Of a stretch of 64,000 bases of DNA, positions 33,099 through 45,065 are shown in pieces. This stretch comes from Epiperipatus broadwayi. Lineage: Eukaryota; Onychophora; Udeonychophora; Euonychophora; Peripatidae. The stretch is taken from contig JAQFVV010012395.1 of assembly GCA_028023455.1 (NCBI GenBank), forward strand, positions 7,917,498-7,981,497, given 5' to 3'. Under the pieces are notes generated by a model. It worked only from the letters and a program-made list of their open reading frames with translations, was not told the origin of the DNA and ran no database searches. Numbering within the stretch: the stretch's first letter is position 1; every line of letters starts with the position of its first letter. The position numbers and the translations under genes are program-made.

Positions 33099-35120
33099 TT
33101 GTTTTTATTTATTTATTTTATTGTTTTGGTGTTGATAGCGTAGATACCCCTCCCCTTCTATACTTCTCATTCTGTTCTTTTTTTTTCAGTTGTGCATTTA
33201 TCAGATCTTTTTTGAAAATGTCCTTTCTTGCACTTGTCTTTCTATGGGCCAATTTAATTTTAGATAGAAATTCTTCCAAAAATAATTTGTATCACATCTT
33301 TTTGCTTATTTAAATTATCAAAGGCAGAATAATCTCATTCTGTTTTATATCATTCATCTCCAATGATCTTCTTTGTTTTTATTTTTTATCTTTTTTGTAT
33401 TAGCAATCTCATTATTCATTGTAAGTAATGGACTGAAGAGACAAAGATAGAACTGTGGGGCTTAACTCATCATTTTGATGCTCAAATATTACTTGACCTG
33501 AGCAACAACTCATATGATTATTATTTATTCAAATTGTTTACTCATAATCAGAATTCTATAGTAACGACATCTCTCTTCTAATTCCAGAAGCATCAGTGTG
33601 AATATTGTATACAGTTATTGGGTATCAAATGGAAGTGCAATCAAATTTTCCATCACTGATTTCTTCCTACTACTTGGTTAATTAAGATTATTAATCACTG
33701 ATTCAATATGAAACTTATATAACTGTTGAGTGAAATAGGTTTGGTTTAAAAATTTAGAATGTTTGAATTTTTAATTCGATTGGTAGGCTAAAAGTAAAAG
33801 TTAGTCATTGAATAAAAACAGCTTCCTTTATTATAAGAAAGCAATTTATTTATAAAATAAGATGAGAGCCTGTCTGTAATGGTAGGGATGTATCTAAAGA
33901 TTTCACTCATTTGTATTATATTGTGGGTCTGAATAGAAAAGTCATTGAAAGTTGGTTTTATATCGTTTTATATTTTTTACTACTTGATTTCATAAGTTCT
34001 CATATTTCTCTGAAGACTAAGTTGGAGTTGAAAAAAAATATTAAGACAAATATTTCATTAGTATCATTATTCCATTTTCATTTAAATTTAGCCCTAGATC
34101 ATTTGATTCAGTGATAGAATGATGAACTTAAAAGCTAAAGATTTCTGGATTGAAACTCAGTCCAATTACTTTAGTGCTTAATTAAATGTCAGCAACTCCA
34201 TTTGATTACTTCTTTTATTATAACATCCTGAAACACAGTAGTATGTCATTTTTCTATTCAGCTGTCAAGTATGAAGTAGTTGAAAAGATATTCTCTTTTG
34301 GATAAACTTTAATCCAATATCTTGTACAGTTTTTTTTTTCACAAATTAAACTTGATTTCCAAAGAAGTTCAGCCCTCGTTTATAAAAGACAGTTTATTAA
34401 TAACGAATGTAATGTCATATTGTTTTTGTCTGGTGCAGGCATTATATTTATAATAATTAGAAACCTTTGATCCCTAAATGATTAAGTTATGATAAAAATA
34501 CCCGTGTTCCTAATCTGACTTCTTTGATTATTATGAAAGTATTGACTATTATTGTGGTATAATATTGAGTGTTATTTATTTAGGGGATCATGTGTCATTC
34601 AGGCACCAGAAGTGATAATGGAGCTTTAATTCAGGAAATTTTAATTCTTGAATGACTCAGGGCTAAAAAAAGTAATGAATGATTATTATTCTGGAAGTAA
34701 TGTGCTGTTTAAGCATTAAAATGATCTGGGAATCTACTGTCAAGTTCATTATACTATAACTGCATAAAGCTTCACTTCTCAGAAGTATGAAAATATCATT
34801 AAATTCACAAAACTTTTTTTGACCATCTATTACTGAATGATCCCCAAAGAGCAAGCGAATAATAGGATTTAGCTTAAAGGTGATTTTTTACCTAGGCTTA
34901 ATAAATGTTTTTTTTATTTTAAAAAAAGTAAATTATGTAAATATTCTATTCAAAACATAGCATCACTTGATTCTTACAGCTTGCATTAAATATTTACATT
35001 AAAGCCTTATTTTATTATACATGACTCTATTTCAAAGTCATCTATGAATACATAATAGTCACCAGATCCCAGACTAATTTCTGATGGCTTAATTGAAAAT
35101 TTCTTTGAGTGCAGATATCA
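33099..35120. other. AT-rich intergenic DNA
   Basis: No gene is supported apart from a tRNA-like fragment at 34100-34160. Short frames such as 33911-34114 are compositionally random. Confidence 0.5.
34100..34160 (+). repeat. tRNA-derived fragment
   Basis: TTTGATTCAGTGATAGAATG resembles an A-box region (TGGTTCAGTGGTAGAATT). TTCTGGATTGAAACTCAG, 25 bases later, resembles a B box with T arm. Probably an old SINE head. Tail and duplications were not found. Confidence 0.4.
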
Positions 35121-35135
35121 ATCCAAAAATAAAGC

Positions 35136-35252
35136 TGTCTTGCGTTGTTAGCCGAGAGATATCGCAGCTGCTATGCAAGCAAGTAATTGGTTGCAGACGG
35201 TTGTGGGTTCGCATCCCGGCCGATGCTATGACATATGAAAAAAAAAAAAAAA
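35136..35252 (+). mobile_element. tRNA-derived SINE, copy 2
   Basis: This copy belongs to the same family as the minus-strand copy at 26838-26946. It has GTTAGCCGAGAGATATCGCAG (A-box region), GGTTGTGGGTTCGCATCCCGG (B box), the shared end CCGATGCTATGACAT, and then poly(A). It is flanked by 15-bp duplications ATCCAAAAATAAAGC at 35121-35135 and 35253-35267. The two copies differ in the anticodon-arm region by substitutions and a few indels. Confidence 0.9.
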
Positions 35253-35267
35253 ATCCAAAAATAAAGC

Positions 35268-35866
35268 AGTTTGGACTTTGCTTTTAAGCTTCAGGGTATT
35301 TAGAACTACTATCTTTTATCCAGTGATTATTCATTCTTATAAGGATGATAAAATATGTATCCACAAAGTTTTACAAAATAAAAAAAATAGAAGAGATTGC
35401 TTGAATTAGTAAATAATTTTCAGTCATTTTAGTAAACTTTTTAAAAATGATTTTCTCCTTTTGTTAACTTTTAAAACAAATTTATGATTTATGTGGTCCA
35501 CAACCTTCTTACAATGAAGTTCCAGATAAGTTTTTTTTTTAATTGTTGGATATTCCACATGCCACTGAAACTGAATTAGTAAAAAAACATCATAAAAAAT
35601 TATTATATTTAAACATTAGAATCTCTTAGTGTTCAATTTTTGAAGTTAACACATCAATATTTAAAAATATTGAAAAATTTCGTTAGTTGTCCTTCGGGAA
35701 GCCATACTCTCAAAAAATCTTCTGTGTGCCATCTAATGGCAGGCCTGCCATTGATTGCCAACTGCTGGTTTAGTAAATCTAATAATACAATTTCAGATTA
35801 ATATGAATTTTAATCTTCCAATTTGTATTATTTTTAAAATGTAATATTTTCAGTTTCTACAATTGC
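35268..35866. other. AT-rich intergenic DNA
   Basis: No gene is supported. A small palindrome, AATGGCAGGCCTGCCATT, lies near 35735-35752. Confidence 0.5.
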
Positions 35867-35879
35867 AATATAAGTAAGT
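35867..35879 (+). repeat. 13-bp target-site duplication, left (hairpin insertion B)
   Basis: AATATAAGTAAGT occurs here and at 36097-36109, immediately outside the hairpin element. Confidence 0.9.
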
Positions 35880-36096
35880 ATTTATTTTATAACGTCTTGC
35901 GTGCGATTATAATTACGATAGAATGACAGCCTGTTAAGCTAAATTGCGCAGACGCTGTGAGAATGTTGTTAATAAATGAATTCCTTTTACTCTTATATAA
36001 ATACTATATCATGTGGTTGTTCGAAGGTATTCATTTATTAACAACATTCTCACAGCGTCTGCGCAATTTAGCTTAACAGGCTGTCATTCTATCGTA
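35880..36096. mobile_element. hairpin insertion B: perfect 69-bp inverted arms with a one-sided tail
   Basis: A 217-bp insert lies between 13-bp duplications. Bases 35913-35981 and 36029-36097 (the last base shared with the duplication) are exact reverse complements over 69 positions. Pairing continues for about five more bases past one mismatch, leaving a loop of about 40 nt. A 33-nt unpaired tail (35880-35912, containing ATAACGTCTTGCGTGCG) lies on the left side only. There is no reading frame. Sequence is unrelated to insertion A, yet duplication length, arm symmetry and single tail are the same. Reading the tail as the 3' end of a retroposed RNA would put the element on the minus strand. 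Confidence 0.9.
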
Positions 36097-36109
36097 AATA
36101 TAAGTAAGT
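36097..36109 (+). repeat. 13-bp target-site duplication, right (hairpin insertion B)
   Basis: Second copy of AATATAAGTAAGT. The first base could equally be assigned to the hairpin arm. Confidence 0.9.
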
Positions 36110-36394
36110 GTAAAATAAAGATTACATAATACCTTGGCTACAGAAGTTAAACTATGGCATTACTTGGTCTCAAATAAACAGCCTGATGAATTAATAAATA
36201 AATATGTTGATGTATTTTTCATTAATAGATTGATTTGTATAACCATTGCAAAACTCATTTCTAACTTGGTATTCGTTTTTTTTTCTGTGGAAAGTGACTG
36301 TAGGTCATTTATGAGTGGCTGCGAATAATGGTAATTTTGCTTATTTGTTAATATTGTTTGTTTTTATGAAATTTTTTTAAATACATCTTTTTAA

Positions 36395-37255
36395 TCCTCA
36401 AATTTATGTACCAAATGCCTAGGACATGCGTAATTATATAGAACGGATTTCACCTTTACACATATGTACCATATTAATTTATAGAAGCTTATCGATGCTG
36501 TGTTGAGTTCAGGAAAACTATCAAACTTAAACACAAGATAGAGACTTTATAAAGGTAAGAGTGGCTGTCTTTAATCTAAATTCCGATTTATATAGGCCAA
36601 TTTGAAGTATCTTGATTTGAGGGAGTGAAGATGTTACTCTGTTCATTTTTACATCCATTACTTTTTTTCATATATTAAGATATGTGAAATCTTTCAATTT
36701 ATTATGAGTCAATTTTAAAAATTAGTAGAAATTATATAACACTCAAGTTTATTTACCAGGAACATAGGATGTATATAATTAAATAGAAAGGATTTCACCT
36801 TTACACATATTTGTCGTTTGGGTTTGAGACTTTTTTGTACTCAATACAGCATCATTGACTTATATAAATTATTGTGGCGCATATGTATAAAGATGAAATC
36901 CTTTCTAATTAATTACATATGTCCTATATGCTTGGTAAATAAATTTGAGTGCTACATAGCTTCTAATAATTATTGAAATTGGCCATAAATTTTAAAGATT
37001 AATGGATGTAAAAGTGAACAGAATAACATCTTCACTCTCAAACCAAGACGCTTCAGATTAGCCTGTATAAATCAGAATTTAGGTTAAACATAACACAGTT
37101 GCTCTTACCTTTATAAAGTCTCTATCTTTATAAAGTCTATCTTGTGTTTGGGTTTGAGAGTTTTCCTGTACTCAACACAGCAATGTTGAGCTTGTATAAA
37201 TTATTATGGCACATAAAGATGAAATTCTTTCTATTTATTTAATTAGATTTTTCTT
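36395..37255. mobile_element. nested foldback element with long imperfect inverted repeats
   Basis: The two halves mirror each other around about 36845. GAGGGAGTGAAGATGTTACTC (36620) is met by the inverted GAATAACATCTTCACTCTC (37020), and ACAAGATAGAGACTTTATAAA (36534) by TTTATAAAGTCTCTATC (37110). A shorter motif, GGATTTCACCTTTACACATAT, occurs at 36447 and 36791, and inverted at 36880-36910 and 37210-37240. The structure is thus an inverted repeat within an inverted repeat. No reading frame is seen. It resembles foldback-type DNA elements, but no clear target duplication was identified. Confidence 0.7.
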
Positions 37256-38954
37256 TAAAATGTTTATACAGTCAATAAAAATCCTTCTTGTATTTTTGCT
37301 ATAAATACAAAATTAATAAAAATTAATGTACTAAATTGATTTTTGTAAATGTATAGTTCTATGTTTTTTTTTTTTTAAAAGGTAAGTATAATTTACTGAA
37401 GCACATTAAATTTATAATTTTTTTATTTTGTTTTAAATATTCATTAACTTTCTTTTTTAAAGAGAGGATTTCAATAGCATTTAAATAATTTGTTTTTTTA
37501 ATATTAACGATAAATCTTACAATATATTTTTGACAATTAATGTCAAAGCAATAGTGGCCATCATTTCTATAACTTTTATAGGACATATTGCTATAAATCA
37601 CGAGTATAAAGATTAAGAATATATGTAATTTAATGAAGGATCAAGTATTATTTAAAGTGATTTTATTATTCTATTTTATAATCAGCAAGTTTATTTTACT
37701 AGTGAGTTTGAAGAGAATTGAATAAGGTAAATCTTACTATTTTTCCATGTTTAAAGAGAATAAAAAGGCAAATATCACATAACTTGGCCTATTTTTACAC
37801 ATTAAGCAATAACAGTGCTGGTTCTTACATGGACTATATAAAAATGTTGAATATAACATTAATGTATTTTTTTGGCACCCAGTGTCTTTTTTAAATGCAA
37901 ACATTATACTCAAAATAAAAAAGAAAATACATAACGTATGAGCAATAATGTTATTGTATTCAAGTTATTTATATTTTAATGATTGAATTGCATAGTTTAT
38001 TACATTGGGCAATAATAAACTTATACTGTATGGTAATATAATCATTGCACAATATTACAAATTTTTAATACAAAATTAAATGTAGAGAGAAGTTTTTAAT
38101 TGCTTTGTCATTTATTGTTTTGAATTATGAATACAGTATCACTATGATAGTAAATAAAAATATAATTTCATTCATAAAATTTAAATCAACACTAATATAA
38201 TGGTCAAATTTACTACCAAAAAAATGAAAGAAATATGAATGGTATTATGATTAGAGTCTTTGATCTTCCTAAACTTCAATGAATTAATAGAATAAAGATA
38301 ATTTTTATAACTTTAGTTTTTAACTAATCTATATAGATAGATAAAAACATGTACTTATGATTATCAAAGGTCATTTGATTTAAACTCTTCCCAGATTATA
38401 TTTTAAAGCTCATCGAAGAGAAAACTCATAGTAAGCATTCTGGAAGGAATTATTTTCTAACTATATTTACATTATATTTGTTAACAAACATGGTCAGACC
38501 AGACCTGGTCACAACTGTAAATCAGCTAGTAGCCCAATCATTAACTGATGAGCATATTGAGGGATATTATCAGCTTACAGACTATTGCTGAAATTTACAC
38601 AGTAATATTTTCTGCTCATCATATGGATTTAAACTGATGCTACCTAAGTTTGCTAGAATATTTATTAGTTGTGGCTAGTTATATTTTCAAAGATCATAAT
38701 GACACCTTTACAAACCTAGGTTTAAACCTATATCCGTTGAAGAGATCTTGTTAGCTCCAGATTATAGCTCCGGAAATATGTGAAACTCATTGGTAATATT
38801 GCACTACTTAATTAACTTGATGAAATGCACAAATGAAAAGTGAACAAGGCAAAACTGATGTAACAATAACAATTTTATTCCAGTAGTAACATGCAAGTGA
38901 CCTTTACATCCTCTCAGACAATTGCTATTACTAACCCTAACAAGGCATCTGCAT
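37256..38954. other. AT-rich intergenic DNA
   Basis: No gene is supported. The 80-codon minus frame at 37359-37601 is AT-rich noise. Confidence 0.5.
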
Positions 38955-40035
38955 CACTGGGTAAACATAATATTGCATTAACTTTTCTTTTAAGTAAATA
39001 CCCATACTAATATATATATATATATTATTAGCCAGATGCCATGTCAAGGTTGAAATTATGTACATAAAAATAATAATCATATTAACAAATAGATAATGCA
39101 CACCCATATAAAAAAAAAATTACAAAAATATACGTACGTACTTCACTCTGTAGTAAATACATATATAATACTTAAAATAGGTGGATTAATATCGAGAAAA
39201 ATGGATGTTGATTAATTTATAAGCAGAGAAAGAAGAAGAAAAAATATATTCATTTATAAATAGAATGACATAAATAATTACTCTTAGTTTAAATCTTATT
39301 ATTTTTTTATTTTTGTCCATTATCCATTGTCAGCAAAAAGTAATTATTACAAAAAAAATTAAAACTTGCTTTGGTTCAGTGAATAATCCTTGTGCGATTT
39401 TTTGTTTCCTATATGTTCTTTGAGTTATGAGCTGAAATAAAACAGTTCAGTAATAGGCAGTTGAAGTATCTTTAACATTTAATTCCCAGGGTTTGAAATT
39501 AGTTCTTCATTCACTAGTTCCTATGCATTTTATAATCACAAATTTTTATTCATGTAGTTTTAAGCTGTTAGTTTGACTGATCCTTGTTCTTTCTTCTCTT
39601 GATAAGGCACTTGTATGATAGAACTGGAATAAATAAGTTATCTTTTTTGTTCATGCTAGGTTATGCAGGCTAAATATTTTATTTTCATCCTCCAAGGATC
39701 GTCCATGGAGTGCCATACAATCAGGAATGGCCTGCTAAAGGTTTCTTAGCAAGTCATCTTTTTTAGAATTTAGCTTATGTATATGTAAATCCATTGTTTA
39801 TTTGAATTGTAACACTGAATTTAGCACATATATTCACAGTCCGATGGTTTTTTCAACAACAAAAAAAAATTAGCCAATATAAACATTTTGCATATAGAAT
39901 GTCCTGTTAAAATGTACATTCTCTGACTTTAATTTAGAGTGACAACCTTTTTATATGTTATCAGACTTAATTGCCTCCACCTAAGCTCAAAAGATTGTTT
40001 TTCAATAAATACCTTAATTACAAAAAAAAAAAAAA
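38955..40035 (+). repeat. ~1.1-kb dispersed repeat, copy 1
   Basis: The sequence matches 40940-42090 in the same order and orientation. Landmarks are TTTTCTTTTAAGTAAATACC, CAGATGCCATGTCA, GGTTGAAATTATGTA, TTATGCAGGCTAAA and GGAGTGCCAT. Differences are frequent, so the copies separated long ago. No reading frame is conserved. Both copies end near an A-rich tract (40020-40035), which would suit a retroposon 3' end. Confidence 0.8.
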
Positions 40036-40939
40036 AGCCCCTTTCAACAATTATCAAAGTCTGTTTTTTGAAAAACAGACAATAATATTATGATGATTTA
40101 TCATGGTTGGAAATAGAGAAAATGATTTTAAAAAATATTTTCCCTTTATTATTACAAACTTATTCATTTAAAATATATTGTGTTTTGTAATTTGAAAATT
40201 AAAAGTCTGGATAACTTTTATAAAATTGTTTTTTTCCAAAACTAATTTTTACTATCAGTTAATTTTTTTTTATTTTTTATAAAAATATTTATTTGAGAGA
40301 AAATACAAAGAAATACATGTACTAGAATAAAACTTAATGTAGTGATGTTTTAGTATTAAATTGCTATTAATTAACATTATATAGTTTAACCTTTTAGCTA
40401 ATGCTAGTTTTAATAATTAACTTGCTGTTATTTATTATCATTGCATTTCATATTTATTTCTAATAGCCAATGTAATTAGTATGTCTACATTACTCCTGTC
40501 TAACATTGGGAATGAAATTTCATTTAATTGCACCAAACATTCTTTTACTTAGACCAATTTAGTTTCACATTTCTGAACATTTAAATTTCTCACACTCAGC
40601 TGTTTGTACCATTATCACAGATTTATGAACTGGTATTACAATGTCACTCTAAGCTATCTTGAAATTATTAGTGAGTCTATTCATGATTAACTTGTTTCTT
40701 GGGGTTTTGGATAAGGTTCAGCATCTGAAAAGTATGAATGCCAACTCCAACTGTGGGATGGGTAAAATATTCAATCACACGTTACAAGTATGCAATGCAG
40801 TATGAACATCAAGAAGTTATTTCACTTTAAGAACTTTGTGTAACTTATATACCAAAAGGAAGCATAAAACAAATTCTTTTGACACAAAGCAACCTTGCAC
40901 AAACAATTGCTTTTAATGACTCTGAATATGCTTTTGTAC
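40036..40939. other. spacer between the two ~1.1-kb repeat copies
   Basis: No gene is supported. A small hairpin, GTCTGTTTTTTGAAAAACAGAC, lies at 40059-40080. Confidence 0.45.
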
Positions 40940-42090
40940 CACAAGGTAACCATAATATTACATTACCTTTTCTTTTAAGTAAATACCCATACTAATATAT
41001 ATATATATTATTACCCAGATGCCATGTCACGGTTGAAATTATGTATGTAAAAGAATCATATTAACAGATAGATAATGCACACACAAATAAAAAAAATACA
41101 AAATATACATGTACATCTTATTCTAAAGTAAACGTATATACAATATTTACAGTAGGTATATTAATATCAAGATAAATGGATATTGGTTAATAATTTACCG
41201 AGAGAAAGAAGAAAAAATATTCATAATTGTTTATAAATAGAATGACACAATAAATAATTATTCTTACTATAAATCCTGGTTTATTGTTTTGTGTTTGTTC
41301 ATTATCTTTTGTCAGCAAAACGTAATTATTCCAGAAAAAAATAAAATTAACACTTTGGTTCAGGGAATAGTTTTTGGGAAGTTTTTTTTTTTTTGTTTGT
41401 TTTCATGCTGAAATAAAATATTTCAGTAATAGGTAGTCGAAGTATCTTTATCATTTCATTTCTGGAGTTTAAAATGAATTCTTCATTCACAAGTTCCTTC
41501 TATGCATTTTATAATCACACATTTTTATCTATGTAGTTTTAGGAAAATTTTGAATTCTATCAAGTTTAATAAAATGGGTCATTGCAATTCGTCCATGATC
41601 AGTTTATAGTTTGCCATTAGTTTGGTTGGTCTTTGTTATTCTTTTTTCTTCTTTTGATAAGACATTTATAAATAATAGAACTGGGATAAAGCAATTAAGT
41701 TACCTTTTTCTTCATGCTAGATTATGCAGGCTAAACGTATTTTCTTTCTCTGTGGATTTTCCTTGGAGTGCCATCCAATCAGGGATGACCTGCTAAAGTT
41801 TTCTTAAATCTGTTTTTTTTTTTTTTTTTTTTAGAATTTAGGTCATACATATGTGAATTCATTGTGTATTTGAATTACTTACTCTTTCTGATTTTAGCAT
41901 GTATATACGCAATCTGATGTTTTCTCAAAAAAAAAATATGCTAGCGATCAAACTTTTTATGGAACATCCTCTGTCAAAATGTACACTTTCTGTTTTTAAT
42001 TTCAATGATAGCCATTTTATATGGTATCAGATTTAATTGCTTCCACTCAAGCTCGAAAGGTTTTTCAATAAATAGCTTAATTAAAAAAAA
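40940..42090 (+). repeat. ~1.1-kb dispersed repeat, copy 2
   Basis: Second copy of the repeat at 38955-40035, offset by about 1985 bp at the shared AATACCCATACTAATATATA landmark. It ends near an A-rich tract at 42081-42090. Sequence just upstream of both copies also shows weak similarity (AGACAATTGCTATTA and AAACAATTGCTTTTA), so the true left border may be earlier. Confidence 0.8.
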
Positions 42091-42164
42091 TCCTTTCAAT
42101 AATTATATTATTATTTATCATTATTATATTATCATTATTTAGTCTAAATATTGCTTGTGCATTT

Positions 42165-43040
42165 TTATGAATACTTTTCAGAAATATGACAATATTTTGA
42201 GACTGCACCTTGAAGATCCAATGCTTTAATCACTGAAGAAATGTTTATGGAATGAAATGCCTTTTCATAATCTACAAATTCCAAGCATAATGCCAACTCA
42301 TATTCATTGGTCACTTCTATAATTTTTTTTAATAGTTGCATAGCATTCACTAGACTAAAACCACTTAAAACATCCAGCTTGTTCTTTTTGTTGGTTGAAA
42401 TCCAAAGTTTTCTGTAGATAAGTTATAATTATCTTGGTAAAAATTTGTATAAAACAGATAAAAGACTGATAAGTCTATAATTTTTTTTATATATTCTTTA
42501 TCACCTTTTTAAAAATATTAATATTAATACAGCATTTTCCCAATCATCTGATCCATCTTTATCATTTAGATATTTGGTATATAACTTTGCAAAAAAAACA
42601 ACAACCTATATTTCTTTACCTACTTCTTTTACTATATCAATTATAATTCCATCATTATCCAGAGCTTTCCCTTCTTCATAAATTTTATTGCATGTCTCAC
42701 TTCATTTAAAATCCTGGGTAATTCAGAAGATATTGTAGGAAGTACTTATTCTTTATTACTATATAATTCTTGATAGAACACTTCTACCCATTTCATAATG
42801 TCATCTCTTGTTTTATTAATAGTTCCAATTTTTTTTTATTGCAGATATAAGTTTTCTACCAATACCAAAATGTTGTTTTACACTTTTGAAATTTTTATTC
42901 TCTTCTACAGCTTTTCTTACTAATTCATAATTATACTTTATTCTTTTTTCACACCATTTTACAAAATTCAAGATAATAATCTTTCTTAATGCATCATTTT
43001 TATATTTTTTAAGCCTCTCGTTGGGATGCCATTGTACCAT
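42165..43040 (-). pseudogene. decayed RTE-like LINE reverse transcriptase relic
   Basis: Three blocks appear in order on the minus strand. At 43040-42816 comes AVEENKNFKSVKQHFGIGRK, like the linker of RTE-type elements (usually AVEENRSLK..K). Around 42770-42640 the frame reads DIMKWVEVFYQELY, then EVRHAIK and MKKGKALDNDGI, the fingers block. At 42350-42165 it reads CLEFVDYEKAFHSI, motif A with FVDYEKAFDS as the usual form. Stops and frameshifts separate the blocks. The sequence stops before motif B and the YADD catalytic centre, so this is a truncated relic. Clade placement is by motif style. Confidence 0.65.
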
Positions 43041-43239
43041 TCATGGTCTAATTTTACATTCACAGTAGGATTTAGGCATTCTTTTATGCACTAGTATGCA
43101 TGAGTTAAACAAGCTATGAACAAGAAAAATATTTTGTTCATATTTCTAAAACATAGTTATATATCATGATTAACTCGACCTAATATTACTTAGTATTAAG
43201 ATTGGAATTTCTCACAAAGTTAGTTTTAATTTACAAAAG
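43041..43239. other. short AT-rich spacer
   Basis: Nothing recognisable between the RTE-like relic and the 5' end of LINE copy 2. Confidence 0.4.
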
Positions 43240-43272
43240 AGGGAAAATAGAAGTAGGTATGTAAGAGTATGT

Positions 43273-43669
43273 TTGCCTGGAGCTAGAATTAGGAATGTAG
43301 CAGATAAAGTAAAAAAGCAAGGTAGTAGAGATGTGTATGTTATGGTGGGGGCTAATAATTTATCAGAATCATCAGAGAGAATAATGGATGAGTATGTAGA
43401 TTTGATTAGGAATTTGACTATGATTAAAGGAAGAGTAGGAGTAGGTGGATTATTACCAAGATTTGACAAGAGTTATTTGTTAGATAGGGCATGTTCTATA
43501 AATGAGAGATTGAAAAAATTGTGTGAGAGAAATAATGTTATGTTGTGGATGTGTGGGATTGTTTTATTGGAAAGAGGGAGTTATATAGTAAAGATGGGTT
43601 GCATTTAGTAAAAACAAGGAAGTGAAGTTTTAGGGAGTTTGATTTATAAAGAATTTTTTTGGGGAAACT
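43273..43669 (+). pseudogene. LINE copy 2 SGNH/GDSL-like domain
   Basis: The 111-codon frame contains DVYVMVGANNLSESSERIMD, the GTND-like block followed by the acidic helix, then GRVGVGGLLPRFDKSYLLDR. A frameshift near 43545 moves the DVWD and KDGLHL blocks into another frame, and a TAA follows near 43669. It carries no hairpin insertion at the position corresponding to 17098, and so shows the pre-insertion state. Confidence 0.75.
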
Positions 43670-44590
43670 TATAAAGGGGGATGGGATTTTAAATTGTAAT
43701 ATTATTAAAAAGAATGGATGGAATATAAGAAGTAAGCAAAAGGAATTTAATTTGGATATAAATACAGATATGGAGAAGGAATGGGTTTGTAAAATTAATG
43801 GTAAGAAAGTAATTTGTAAATGTAATGGAGGAGAAAGAATTAAAAGAATTTATAAAAGAGTAGTTAGGAAAGAAGAAATTGTTAAAATTGGGTTTTTGAA
43901 TATGCAAGGTGGTAGGAGACCAGAAAAGTGGATGGAATTAAATAAAACAGTTGAAAATGAAGAGCTTGAGGTATTAGCAGTAGTGGGAACACATCTAAGA
44001 GAAGAAGAATCTATTTTGAAACAGTTGGTATGGCAGGTTATAAATAGAAAAGAAAAAGAAAAAAGGGGTGGTGGTGTAGGTATTATATCAAAAAAATATT
44101 TAAATATTGTTAAATGTCAACAACATTTGTGGTTTGAAATAAGGTTGGGTAGTCAAAAATGGATAGTGGCTATAGTTTATATAGCCACTGGAGATAGTCA
44201 AATTATAATGGAGTGGAATAGTAACATATACAAATGTCTAGTTAATGATATATGAAGTTTTAAAGAAAAGGGGAAGAGAATAATGATTATAGGGGATATG
44301 AATGGACATATTGAAGAAATTGATGATGTAGATAATAAAAAAGGACAGCTTTTGAAGAATTTTTGTCAGAAAGTGAATTTGAATATTGGAAATTTATTAA
44401 ATATTTATGAGGGACAATTCACATGATCCAGAAATAATATATTTCGCACAATAAATTATGTATTGGTAGAGAAAGAGGGAATAAATAAAATACGGAAAAT
44501 TAAGGTGTTTGATATTGAAGAAAAAGTATGCACTAGTGATCATAACTTCATTGTAATTGAAATGGTTAGTAATGTGATAGAAAATAAAAA
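43659..44590 (+). pseudogene. LINE copy 2 endonuclease domain
   Basis: The 198-codon frame carries KIGFLNMQGGRRPEKW (catalytic Asn), AVVGTHLREEE (where copy 1 has VVEIHLRE, so the catalytic Glu position reads Gly here) and GGGVGIISKKYL. A TGA at 44252-44255 interrupts the frame. It continues in register with MIIGDMNGHIEEIDD, YVLVEKEG and CTSDHNFIVIEM, completing the Asp/Asn and SDH blocks by about 44565. Confidence 0.8.
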
Positions 44591-45065
44591 TAAAAGTTGA
44601 TAATAATAGTGAAAGATGTGGATGAAGTGTGAATGATAAGAATAAGTTGGAAGAGTATAGGGACTGGTGTAAAGAGGTAGAAAAAATGGCAAATAGGGTT
44701 TTAGGTGAGAATATTCAGAAGAATAAAAGTAATAAAAAATGAGAATTAGTAAAAGAGAGGAAAGAAGCGTGTAGAGAATATAAGTGCGCTATTAAAAATA
44801 AGGAAAGTGAAAAAAATATTAATACTAAATGGGAAAAGTATTTAGAAAAGAAGAAGTTGGCTAAAATAGATAACTATAAAGAGAATGAAATTGAATAGTA
44901 AATTGTTGGAGGATATTAATAAAAGTGGAAGAGATAGGAGTAAAAAAATTTGCAATTACATTAAAAGGAGAAATGTAGGGGGAGAGAGAGATAGTATTAC
45001 TAGATGATGAGCGAATAAAGTGTAGCTCTAGAGAAGATTTAGAGAGAATTTTCAATAGTTATGTA

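Noticed and set aside
40059-40080. Short hairpin GTCTGTTTTTTGAAAAACAGAC
   Set aside because: Mostly T and A tracts, easily arising by chance in this composition.
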